Part shown: positions 10,538-20,135 of the stretch, piece after piece
Layout: each line of letters begins with the position of its first letter
Numbering within the stretch: position 1 is the stretch's first letter
Origin: Discostella pseudostelligera
Taxonomy: Eukaryota; Bacillariophyta; Thalassiosirophyceae; Thalassiosirales; Thalassiosiraceae
Assembly (NCBI GenBank): GCA_036940085.1
Contig: JALLBK010000127.1
Coordinates: 1-22,387 of the forward strand
DNA length: 22,387 nt
Direction: 5' to 3'
The notes under the pieces: generated by a model
What the model saw: only the letters and a program-made list of their open reading frames with translations
Told to the model about the DNA's origin: nothing
Databases searched by the model: none
Program-made: the position numbers and the translations under genes

Positions 10538-11557
10538 ATGACAAAAGCAATCCGAGGCAGGAGGAGGAATGGTAGGGGCGACGGCGACGGTAACAGTGGT
10601 AGCAGCAGCAGCATTCGCGGTAACAATGTCCAATCTATCGACAGAAAGTTAGGCTACTACAAACATTCATACGACGACGATTACGTCTACAACGCCCAAA
10701 CGGGTTCACACACCAATTACACTCAACTAGTTCAGAATTACGAAACCACCGCAAAATCCTACGCCAGTAATGCCACAATCATTGCACGTGGATATTACGA
10801 TGCCGCCAATGCCGGAGATTGGGATAATTTGATTGTACCACTACTGGTAGTTACGGTGGTATTGGCGTTCTGTTTGGGTTGCTGCATGGGACGATGTTGT
10901 TGCAACAACGATAAGGGTGATGATGCTGACGATGGCGATGATGAGAACTTATTATCCGCAAGTCGCAGTGGTCGTCGACGGAGCAGTCGACAGAAGATTC
11001 TTAAAACTCGAAGTGGCACACCTCGTCGTAGATACAACCTTGAGGAGTCGTTCACTGAAACGGACAATGAATCCTATTACAGTCGGTATGGATATGATGA
11101 GACCGATGATGATGATGATTATTATTATTCTGACGGAACGGGGTACAACCATCCTGGTTCTCCTTCCTCTCTATCCGACTACAAGTCGGCACAACGAGAG
11201 AGTGCCGCACGACGAAAGACACTGGCGGCCACGAAACGTGCGGCCATTGCCATGAAGGCCAAGGCCACTGCCGAGGCGGCATTGGCCAAGGCTACGGCAA
11301 AGAGTGATATTACTACCAAAGAGGAGGAGACAAAGAATAGCAATGCAGATTGGCCAAACACTTCCAAACAGGCTGAGGTGGAGACGTCGGTGTCGGCGCA
11401 GGTAAAAAAGTTTGATGAGTCGTCAGCATCGTCGACAACGACTTCAGAAAAAAAGGAGACAAGAAAATGGGGAAAGCTAGTGTCAAAGAAGAAATCTGAT
11501 CCACTACTTGAGGCACGAAGTCGAAGTCATAACTTCGTTGGGTATTATGCAACGTGA
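10538..11557 (+). CDS. Single-span membrane protein, unrecognised (339 aa)
   Basis: I do not recognise this protein. The first in-frame ATG is 10538; the frame is open a little upstream only from a TTG. Residues 1-30 are basic and then Gly/Ser-rich. A Tyr-rich segment with two N-glycosylation sequons (NYT at 60 and NAT at 78) precedes one hydrophobic helix at about 98-117. A Cys cluster (GCCMGRCCC) sits at its cytosolic-looking end, a possible palmitoylation site. The rest is acidic and basic low complexity, then an Ala/Lys-rich likely coiled coil (about residues 215-265). There is no cleavable signal peptide; N-out topology with a C-terminal cytosolic tail is inferred from the sequons and Cys cluster. 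It shares a promoter region with the gene on the other strand. It is intronless as read. Confidence 0.7.
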   Translation: MTKAIRGRRRNGRGDGDGNSGSSSSIRGNNVQSIDRKLGYYKHSYDDDYVYNAQTGSHTNYTQLVQNYETTAKSYASNATIIARGYYDAANAGDWDNLIVPLLVVTVVLAFCLGCCMGRCCCNNDKGDDADDGDDENLLSASRSGRRRSSRQKILKTRSGTPRRRYNLEESFTETDNESYYSRYGYDETDDDDDYYYSDGTGYNHPGSPSSLSDYKSAQRESAARRKTLAATKRAAIAMKAKATAEAALAKATAKSDITTKEEETKNSNADWPNTSKQAEVETSVSAQVKKFDESSASSTTTSEKKETRKWGKLVSKKKSDPLLEARSRSHNFVGYYAT

Positions 11558-12290
11558 ATAAAGCGGATGAAGGAATTCGGTGTGGCATGGCAGTGGATTA
11601 TCGCCATGTCGAAAACAAAAGGAAAGAATGATTTATGAAGTCGAGATGATGTGGTGGGCTTCATTATTATCAAAGCAATTCATTTTGTCAAAGAGACTTG
11701 GGCATTATAACATTAAATGTTTTTATATGTGTATCTCTAGAGAGATTGGTCAAGTTCTGCAACAGCTTCAGCATCATCATTATTATCTGATCTTTTTTGG
11801 TTACTTATCGTCATCGTCCTCAATACCTCATATCGTTGATGGTGCTGCACATGATGATATTCCATTGTGGTAGAGACTGTGTTGATGTACCACCTCCGGC
11901 CTCCGTGCCATGGTGGCGGATTTCCGTCATGGTCGAGATGAGTGAATGATCATGTGGTAGATTTTGCTTCCCGCCATTTTTTGCCACAATTTTCTTCGCC
12001 GAATTGCTTCCCGCCATTTCTCATGACGCTCAGTACGATTGTCGGCGGATTTTGGCCATGGTCATGGTCATTTATGTTTTGGAGATGGGGTCGAAAGTCG
12101 ATAAGTACTATCGTAGATGAAGGATGATGGGTGGACGATCAACCCGCCAAAACCATCGCCAATTTCTTCAAAATAATTCATCACCATTCACCATCACCAT
12201 ACATTCACCATGACCATGTCATATGGTCTGCATAGTTGTTTCTAGGTTGATATCTCAACGAGCAAGCATCAGCAGCAGAATATTTATTTA
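11558..12290 (+). promoter_or_regulatory. Spacer with repeated TTCCCGCCA boxes
   Basis: No gene is supported. TTCCCGCCA occurs at 11968-11976 and 12008-12016, both within a shared TTGCTTCCCGCCATTT-like context 40 bp apart, and AACCCGCCAAAA follows at 12141. These fit E2F-type sites in the promoter of the 2H-like gene. CATGGTCATGG-like motifs occur at about 11905-11935, 12056-12068 and 12208-12222. Confidence 0.45.
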
Positions 12291-14918
12291 ATGCGGGCAT
12301 GGTCATCAACAGCCGCAGTGCCAGTGCCATCTGCGGCATCGTCGCCGTCGCCCCTCCGACGCCGCCGTCGCTGCTACTCCGACTGCGAGACAATTCCAAT
12401 TCCATCTGGGACATCATCCTCCCATTCATCGCCAGCATCATCATCTTCTCCATCATCCTCGCTGATTCTGATATCGTTGTTATTGTGGGCACCATCCTCC
12501 TCGCCATGGTATGCTTCGTCGCTGCTTTTGTCCCCTCAGCATAGATGTCACTCCCACCAACATCATCACTCAATTAATAATCAATACCGTCGATGTCGTC
12601 ATCATCCAGAACAAGATCACCCAACTGTGAGAAAAACAATCCCATTCTCATCTCGGACGTACGGTGTTGCTGCTCATCGAAGTAGTAGTGTTGGCGATAA
12701 TGATGATTACGGCGGTGAAGAAATGGATATTCAATCGTCAATAATTAGACAGAGTATGAGATTGGCATCAGCAGCAGATGCAGCAACGCCTAGAAGAACA
12801 GCAAAATCATCAAGAGCAAAACCATCCAAATCTAAAGCATCATCATCGTCACAATCTCCCACCGCCAGCAGCACCGCCACCACCATCAACAAAAATAGTA
12901 GGGCAACCATGTCCACAGCAATATGCATCGTACCACCATATCACGCATGGGATACCATTCAACGGGCTCGGCATATGGCACGGGATGCCTCCTTTTATCG
13001 TTGGCCACCGGCTATACGATTATTCCATCCATTTGTTCCACATAAGGAGTTACCGAATGCAGCGGGACGGTTGGCTAGTTGGATTGATACCGTGTTTGAA
13101 AACGAATTCGGGGAGGAGGAGGATGCTGGATGTGGTGCTACTGATGCAAGTGGAAACCATGATGATAATGGCGCTGAGAATTCATCGATGTATCTGAGGC
13201 CGTTTGAAGTGACACTGGACTCAATACTCATATTGCCCCATTGGGAGATATTAGATGCAAGAATTGAGGCATTGGAGGATAGTCGTGGTGATCGTGGTCG
13301 TCGGGATGAAGAAGATCGGGCGGGTAGACTAGGAAGACAGCGCCAGCGGCGTGGCGGCAGACGACAAGAACAATATGCCTATGATGACAACAACAATTAC
13401 TACCAAGATACTGATGACTACTATGACAACAGCAAGAATGATGCTGTTATGGGTGGAACTCAAGAAATGGAATATCTTCGGCGCAAGGCGGAGGGTACGA
13501 GACTTATTGAAGATGAGGAACGGAAGGGAATTGAACGAAAGAAGGAGAGGGAGCGGAAGAGAAGGATGCGGGAGGGGGGAGGTGGCGATGGTATTGGAGA
13601 CGATACTGACACAACAGTTCACGACGAGTACAATCCCACGGCATCATCGCCTGGAGGAGAAAACGATGTTGATGATGACGACGACAAACCAAACAATGCA
13701 TCATCCTATAATGGACCATGTGTCGTGTACCTATCGCCCGACGATGCATCACGGTATAGACTTGAATCTCTTCGGGAACGGCTTCGAGTGGAGCTCTTTC
13801 CGAATTTTAATGCCTTCTCGCCTGGGAGTTCCGTAAGTCCCTATCCGGAATATTTGCCCCGTCCCCGTAGCACGAGCAGCAGCGGTGTCGGCGGAGGCGG
13901 GGATGGTGGCGATGGAGGGGGCATATCGAAATTTCGTCCACTGTTGCCCATTGGACGATTCGCAACCGTCGACGATGCCGTCGCTGTGGCCAAAGTCTTA
14001 CAAAGTACCTGGGATCCGCTCACGTTCAATGTTACGGACATTCAATTCATCTCGAGAAAGGTGGCACATGACAATGAGTATGAGTATTTTGATCCTCCCT
14101 TGGGCGGTACTACTTCTATCGCTGCACCCAACACCGGACAATTAGGTGGTGTAATGAACTCCGACTCATTTTCGGGAGGAGTTGGGTTTGGTAGAACAAC
14201 AACGACTTCAGTCAACCGTATGGCAATAACAACTTCGGGTGAAGTCGAGGATGTCTCAAGGCAGGGGATGTATGGATGTGATGCCATGGTCATGCTCTGG
14301 GGTGAGGAGCCGGAGGAGGAGTTGATGGATAGGGAAGCATCTCTGGCGATGATGATGGATGATGACGACGACGACAATGACGGTGGTACCAATGATAGTG
14401 CAATCGACTACGGCAAGGTATTTGCCACCGCCGAAAGAGAGTATCGGCGTATGCAAACTCACGAGATATTATCCGCAAAGAATTCTTCTCCTTCCTCTAA
14501 TTATCTCGACGACGACGACGACGACGACCAGGGCGCTGAGACTGACGAATCGACATCGGAAATCGAGGCATGGTTAGATGATGACGATGAGTCGTTGGAA
14601 GATGAGGGTGCTACTGTCGTCATTGGACGGGCGCAATTTTTCATGGGTGCTAACAGGGAGTTTGTGGGGTAAGTCATAACATGGGTTGATGGTACATGAG
14701 TACAATCGGGGTTGCATTCTTCTAATCCACTTCCATACGTTTGTTCTATCTATCGATACACTATTAGAATGCCCGCATCTAGCGCTATAGATTCCAAGGA
14801 TAGAATAATGGGCGGTGGCATCAGCGCAGTAGCGAGGCGGAAGGGATCGGTGCATAGACTGGCCGAAAGCTGGAATGCTGGTGATTTTGGTAAAAAGGAG
14901 TCTGATCGCCGAGCTTAG
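12291..14918 (+). CDS. 2H phosphoesterase / 2'-5' RNA ligase-like protein, catalytic motifs degenerate
   Basis: Exons 12291-14668 and 14768-14918 join in phase 2 (donor GTAAGT, acceptor CTATTAG), giving 842 aa. After a low-complexity N-terminus the domain begins near residue 207 (STAICIVPP). RWPPAIRLFHPFVP (237-250) aligns with the W-P-P-H-I-x-L-x-Y-P-F motif of the family, and FRPLLPIGRF (548-557) with the second F-x-P-H-L-S/T-x-G motif. WDPLTFNVTDIQFISR follows, as expected for the last strand. In 2H enzymes two HxT/S motifs catalyse cyclic-phosphate or 2'-5' chemistry; here both histidines and both T/S are replaced (A/R and L/P). About 300 residues of charged and Asp/Gly-rich sequence separate the motifs. 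The family call is an inference from motif pattern. The start could be later, for example Met207, since residues 1-200 are unconserved in look. Confidence 0.65.
14669..14767 (+). other. Intron in the 2H-like gene
   Basis: GTAAGT donor directly before the frame's stop, CTATTAG acceptor, 99 bp. The phase-2 join gives a Gly codon and extends the protein by 50 residues to SDRRA. Confidence 0.8.
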
Positions 14919-15156
14919 AGAGATGAGAAGATGATAGATCTTTCTTTGTTGTTCCTTTCATTCATTTGGTTCATGTCTCGGTTGGAGTTGCAATAATCTT
15001 AGCTCGTTTGGCAGTGCATTTAGTGTGTATTGTGCATTCATTTCATGTAACGAATAGTTTACCAAACGTTGTGTCATTATACAATTATTGTTGCATACTC
15101 GCACATACACACAGACACCCTCCAATCGCTTATTCCTGCACAGTTGCCAAACTTAT

Positions 15157-15789
15157 TCAAGCACAGCTGCCACACATGTTGTGAATAGAGCACCAAAATC
15201 CGCCTCCATCTGCATCGTCCAAATCGCTGGTCAACATCGATGCCGTCTCGAGGCTAGCATCTGTCTCTTCATCACCACCAAAGAATCGAGTGAACACGCC
15301 ATTTTCGGTAATACCGCTATCCGAATCGGTATCAATCTCGGTATCGTCGTCAGAAGTTCCACCATATGTTCGTTGCCCTCCATTCGCATTCATCGTTGTC
15401 TTCTTTGTAACTCCACCTCGTTTCAGTCGCAATCCCTTCGACGACAACCCCCGTCGCTTGAGAACATGCCAAGAAGATGGACAGAGTCCACGACGTGCTT
15501 GAGTGTTCTTTTGTTCTGTTGTCGGTTCCTCGTCTTCTTCTGTTATCAGATTTGGAGGAGGAGCACGTCGTGGATTAGCATTCTTTTTCTTTGCTGCCAT
15601 CCTTGCTTTAAGCATGGTTATCCTTGCTTGGTTGTCTATGTGGTGACTTCTTGTTGTCGATGGGTGGCGATTACTGCATTGACGCTTTATCCGACGCCTC
15701 TCTGCACTTATTATTTGCTGTCGGCTCGAAACGATATGCAATCGAAGGTGATTATTCACCCGCTTCGGCGGTGGCGTAGGATGTGTCAT
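15157..15789 (-). CDS. Hypothetical charged 210-aa protein
   Basis: I do not recognise this ORF. The start given is the first ATG. The N-terminal half is strongly basic (RRRIKRQ, AAKKKNANPRR, LKRRGLSSKGLRLKRGG), the C-terminal half acidic (SDDDTEIDTDSDSG, GGDEETDAS), and it ends with CSIHNMCGSC. The charge split and Asp/Ser runs resemble other predicted proteins in this window. It is convergent with the 2H-like gene. An overlapping plus-strand ORF (15088-15951) looks less protein-like. A real gene could also use a later Met, such as that in ITMLKARMAAKKK. Moderate to low confidence. Confidence 0.42.
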   Translation of the reverse strand: MTHPTPPPKRVNNHLRLHIVSSRQQIISAERRRIKRQCSNRHPSTTRSHHIDNQARITMLKARMAAKKKNANPRRAPPPNLITEEDEEPTTEQKNTQARRGLCPSSWHVLKRRGLSSKGLRLKRGGVTKKTTMNANGGQRTYGGTSDDDTEIDTDSDSGITENGVFTRFFGGDEETDASLETASMLTSDLDDADGGGFWCSIHNMCGSCA

Positions 15790-16422
15790 CCTGCACACAA
15801 ACTCTCTTTGATATATTATTTGTTACTGATAGGTTGTTGTCGCGTGAAACAAGGGAGCGCACTATTTCAGGATGCAATATTGATTGATTATGCGCACTTC
15901 TTGTATTTCAATGGAATACACACTTTAAACCAGAACTCAACGATGCTGTAGTAGTTTGCCATTGTCGTCACCGAACCTCTATTTCGATGTCGACGTCTCT
16001 CTCAATGAATGGAAACACACTGGTTATCACCGATTGTTGCGAAGATGGAGTTCTTCATTAACGATCACATCTAAATGGGATATGAATATTTGAAAAATGA
16101 TCCTTCTTGAATGTCATACCAGTGGTTGCCATTTTTGGCCATGGGTTTTACCATGGTCATAATAAGATGGCCATCGTCTTCATTCTTCATTCATCTCGCT
16201 TTTCGAAGAATTGCTTGATTTCAAATGTACCTATTCCGAAGTAGATTTCAGAGTTCATTATCGCCATCAATCGCCATTTTTTACGCTGTAAAATAATATT
16301 AATTCCTACGTGAGATCCCGCCAATTCGATTCCGCCATTCATTTTTTGGCGGGAGCGGACAGTGCGGCAAAAAGCAGAAGTATCTCGCATTCGCCATTCG
16401 CTGCACGCTGCATCGATGCACC
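15790..16422. promoter_or_regulatory. Spacer upstream of RRN3 with inverted E2F-type sites
   Basis: No gene is supported. TCCCGCCAA (16316-16324) and TTGGCGGGA (16346-16354) form a perfect 9-bp inverted repeat 21 bp apart, each an E2F-type site, 69-107 bp upstream of the RRN3 ATG. A CCATGG-rich patch with TGGCCAT/ATGGCCA arms lies at 16130-16175. Confidence 0.5.
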
Positions 16423-19400
16423 ATGGTGGATGGTGGCCATGACCATCAATCTGCCGACATCTTATTCTGTCGTAGTCGTCGCGACCAAGTAGTAGAGTGG
16501 GTACGACGAGTTCACACACCGCCAAACCCAATTAATTTGTATAAAGCGATGACGACGACGCCGCCGCTGCCACCTCTCAAATTCATCGACATTGATCCCA
16601 ACGAACGACTTCTGTCGCAGTCGAAGAAGTCGTCGTCGTTATCGCGTCGGGCATCCTCCTCGTCGTCACTGAATGTTGATGATGTTACCCAGGGGGGTAT
16701 AGATCCAGAATTACTCAAGAGGGCAGAATATATGATAGAATGGGCCATCTCCAGCAAGCATGAGAATTCTCCACTAGTAGCACTGAATGAAAATAGTGGC
16801 AATGATGCGGCCAATGTCAACAAAAATAGCGACATTATCAAGGCCAGGGAGCAGTCCATCGTACTTAACAATCTTCTCAATCACAATTTTCGTCGCAAGT
16901 CTCCCACAGCGACTTCACCCGACAACAAAAACAACAACAACGGCATCGACAATACCACTGACCTCAACTACTCTGCACACTTCCTACGTGCGACACTTCA
17001 TGCCATCATATCCACCAACTCTGGTCGTGAATTAGATCGCATCGTCTCATCTTCCAAATTACATGCTCAACTACTCCATTTAATTATGAAATTGGATCCT
17101 TTTCTACCACCCTCCAGTTCGGAAATATGTGTCCATTTACGAGAATTGGATAAGGCACGTTCCGAGCGGAAACGACGTTGGGTGCAGCATCAAGAACAGT
17201 TACAGCAACAGCAGCAGCAACTTCTTGGCAATAGCAGTCTCTTTAGCAATAACAACGCCAGCACCAATAATGGCCGGGTTCAAATATCAGAATCTTCCAT
17301 AAGACACAAGGAGGACACCAAGTTCGTTATCCCACATCTACCCTACTTCCAATATCAAATTGCCGATGCTCATTTATCACTATTGGTGACGCTAGTGTCG
17401 CACAATTCCTCATTTAGTCTATCGGCAGTGCGGAGTTTATGGGGGATGTTGACGGACTTTGGATCACGATGGAAGGAGTGGGATGTTGGTCGAAGGAGGA
17501 AGGGGAGGGAGGAGGTGGTGCTTGGGGAGCAGAAGAAGACTAAGGTTCGGGTTGATTATGAGAAGAAGGTGGGAGAATATGAATTAGAGACGAAGGAGGA
17601 GCAGCCGGAGGAGGAAAGGCCTGTCCCAGGCATGAACGGGTTGACTGTGGAATTCGTCAAGAATATACTATCCATTGGTAATAATAATACGAACAGCGGA
17701 GATGGTGATGGTGAGAGCACTAAGGATGCTGGCGCTACTCATGACGACAACGGGGATGAGATCTATTCGGATCGCTTGCCTTTTGGAAGGTGCGTTTGAG
17801 ACATTTGTTGGTTGGAAACTCATGCCTTCCCTCCATATCGATTTGTTTTCATCCCATCTCACCTGATACTTCTTACACCTTCGCGACACAACATCATTAC
17901 AGAGTCCGACGAATTCTCCTCGCCCTTGTTAACATATTTCGTATCAGTCCACGCTCCAAATCGGACCTACTGCGTGAAATGGTTGCCAATTTTCCACATT
18001 ACAAGACCTCTCCTCCCGCATTGTATACTTGGTATATACACATGTGCCTACAGATGGTGCACTTGGTTCATGTCGCGTTCGAGGAACCGATATTGGCATT
18101 GTTAGTGGATAAGGCATTGGATATGGATGTGGAGATTAAAATCAATAACGGGGGTGTGGTCATGTTGGACTCTGCTACTAGTAGTACTGCTGACAATAAC
18201 GATCTGGAACAGTCCATCCCTGCTTCAGAACTTGATGAGAAAAAGTCGAGCAAACGATCCTTTCAGCAAATGTCAAATGGAATCCCTCCCACTGTTGTTG
18301 GTAATGCCATCACTCCGATCAAAACTTCAGATTCATCCATCATCAACATGGCAACAGGAGCTGCACAAGACAACGATGAGAGTAACGAAGCCAGCCATGT
18401 CATCGAAATCTCCGAACGGCTCGATTCCCTCATGACCGTGCTCTACCAAAGAGTCATTGAGGTCACACGTTTCACCCCGGATTCACTTCCCTCTGCCATG
18501 GCGGCGGTCCTACAGGCCAGACGTCTCTACCGACATTTGGACGGGGTATTCGATGAGAAGGTGCGCACCACTGATCGTTGCAAGTTTGTCCAGTTCATCT
18601 TCTTGGTTTTGTTTGGGAGAGAAAACGATGCGTTGGATGAGGTGGGTAAGCTATTGGCAAAGAGGGAACAGGAACGGCAGCATGAAAGCATTTTGCAGAA
18701 AACAAGTATCACCACAGAGGAAATTTTGGTATCTGATGATGCAGATACGTCCTCATCCTCCTTCAATGTTACGGAACCGCTCTATCGGGGATTCAGCGCT
18801 AAGTTGATTGACTTCTTCTACAACCCACATGCGGGTGACGACTTCCCAAGGCAAACAGTTGTTTGCTACCTTGCGTCATTCGTAAGCCGTGCCACCTATG
18901 TCTGCCCTGAGACAGTCTGTGAATGCGTTGCGGCCCTGCTTCGTTGGGCGGAAGCATACATTTCAGCACAATTGGATAAGAATGGCTCTGGTGTCACACC
19001 ATCCAAGGGTGAAGGGGTGCGGCGTATCTCATCTGGAACGTCGCTTGGCAACACGCAACATCCGTGTGAAGTACATGCACTGTTCTACACTGCATGCCAG
19101 GCTGCGTTTTACATCATGTGCTTTAGGGGTGCTGAAGCTTTGAAGTATTATCGACGGGCATGTAAATTCGCGAACGATCCCGAGTCGGACTATGCTGATC
19201 CGGTTAGTGTTGATATTGGACCAGAGCGGTGGAAGTTAATTTGTGGCCATGTATTACAGCCACTAACGTATTGTTTGGAGAGTGTTCGTGTGGAGTTTTT
19301 GCATTTGGCAGAGGATTTGAACCTTTTCCTTGACTCTGACACTGCTGACAATATTGAGGATAAGAAGGAAACGGCGGTGAAATTTTTAGAGTATCTTTGG

Positions 19401-19964
19401 AGCACCTCGACAACAAAGCAGAGCAAGCAAATGCCTCACGGCCCAAACAAAATAAAGCCGACCACTCTTAAACGCAGAAGGTCCACTATCATATCAACGG
19501 CTGCAACGCAGGAAAAGAAGCGGTTGGATGGGGGCGTTGGTGGATTGGGTCAGGGGTCAAATCCGTTAGACTCATTCTTCCCATTCGATCCGTATTTATT
19601 ACAGAAATCATACAGGCATGTTCATCCTTACTACAGGAATTGGGAAGATTGCATTTTATCGATTGATAATGAGATTGAAAGCAATGTGCATCTCGAAGGA
19701 AGTTTATGCGATGAAAATTACAATTCCGACGCAAGTGTTCTCGATGATGAAGGAGAAGATGCTGCTGTTGATGAAGACGAGGAAAACAGCATTGATGATG
19801 AAGATGATGCAGACGACATTAGCCAAGGATCAAAGCCTTCGGAGTCCGTGGATCAGGTGCCTACAACATCCAATGGGGTGTCATCGTTTTATGAAGACTC
19901 TCGCTTTGAAATGGAAATTCGGCGTTCTCGGGCGATGAGCACAGGGAGCCAGTGTAGCTGGTAG
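16423..19964 (+). CDS. RRN3: RRN3 / TIF-IA, RNA polymerase I initiation factor
   Basis: RRN3 binds RNA polymerase I and makes it competent to start rRNA transcription in the nucleolus. Exons 16423-17789 and 17903-19964 join in phase 2 (donor GTGCGT, acceptor CATTACAG), reading LPFGR-VRRILLALVNIF; 1142 aa. Family features in exon 2, in order: ERLDSLMTVLYQRV, RQTVVCYLASFVSRATYV, HALFYTACQAAFYIMCFR, and the hallmark NPLDSFFPFDPYLLQKS (about residue 1008) followed by HPYYRNWED. It is about 1.7 times longer than the human protein, through Asn/Gln/Ser-rich inserts in exon 1 and an acidic C-terminus. The ATG at 16423 sits in CACCATGG context; Met43 (16549) is an alternative start. Confidence 0.93.
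17790..17902 (+). other. Intron in RRN3
   Basis: GTGCGT donor, TCATTACAG acceptor, 113 bp. It joins AG+A to an Arg codon and connects the HEAT-like helices encoded on either side. Confidence 0.85.
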
Positions 19965-20135
19965 TAATTGTTTGAAGTAAAGGAACTATCTCAATCAAGG
20001 CAAATGCATGATGGAAAATTATTCACATTTCTTAGTACACGTATGATGGTTACACTACTGATCGCGGACACGTCATCCTTCATCATTCCATACTCGAAGT
20101 CTGGAGACGTTCTCGGTGTTCATTCTTTCTTATCG

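Noticed and set aside
11557..11562. AATAAA overlapping the stop of the membrane protein
   Set aside because: It is too close to the stop to be trusted as a polyadenylation signal, and signal usage in this lineage is uncertain.
12299..12544. Hydrophobic 81-aa frame overlapping the 2H-like N-terminus
   Set aside because: The hydrophobicity comes from the ATC/TCC-rich composition; the other frame continues unbroken into a recognisable domain.
15088..15951. 287-aa plus-strand frame
   Set aside because: It opens at TTG and has a Cys/His/Ser-rich composition typical of the antisense of a charged ORF; the minus-strand frame is the better candidate.
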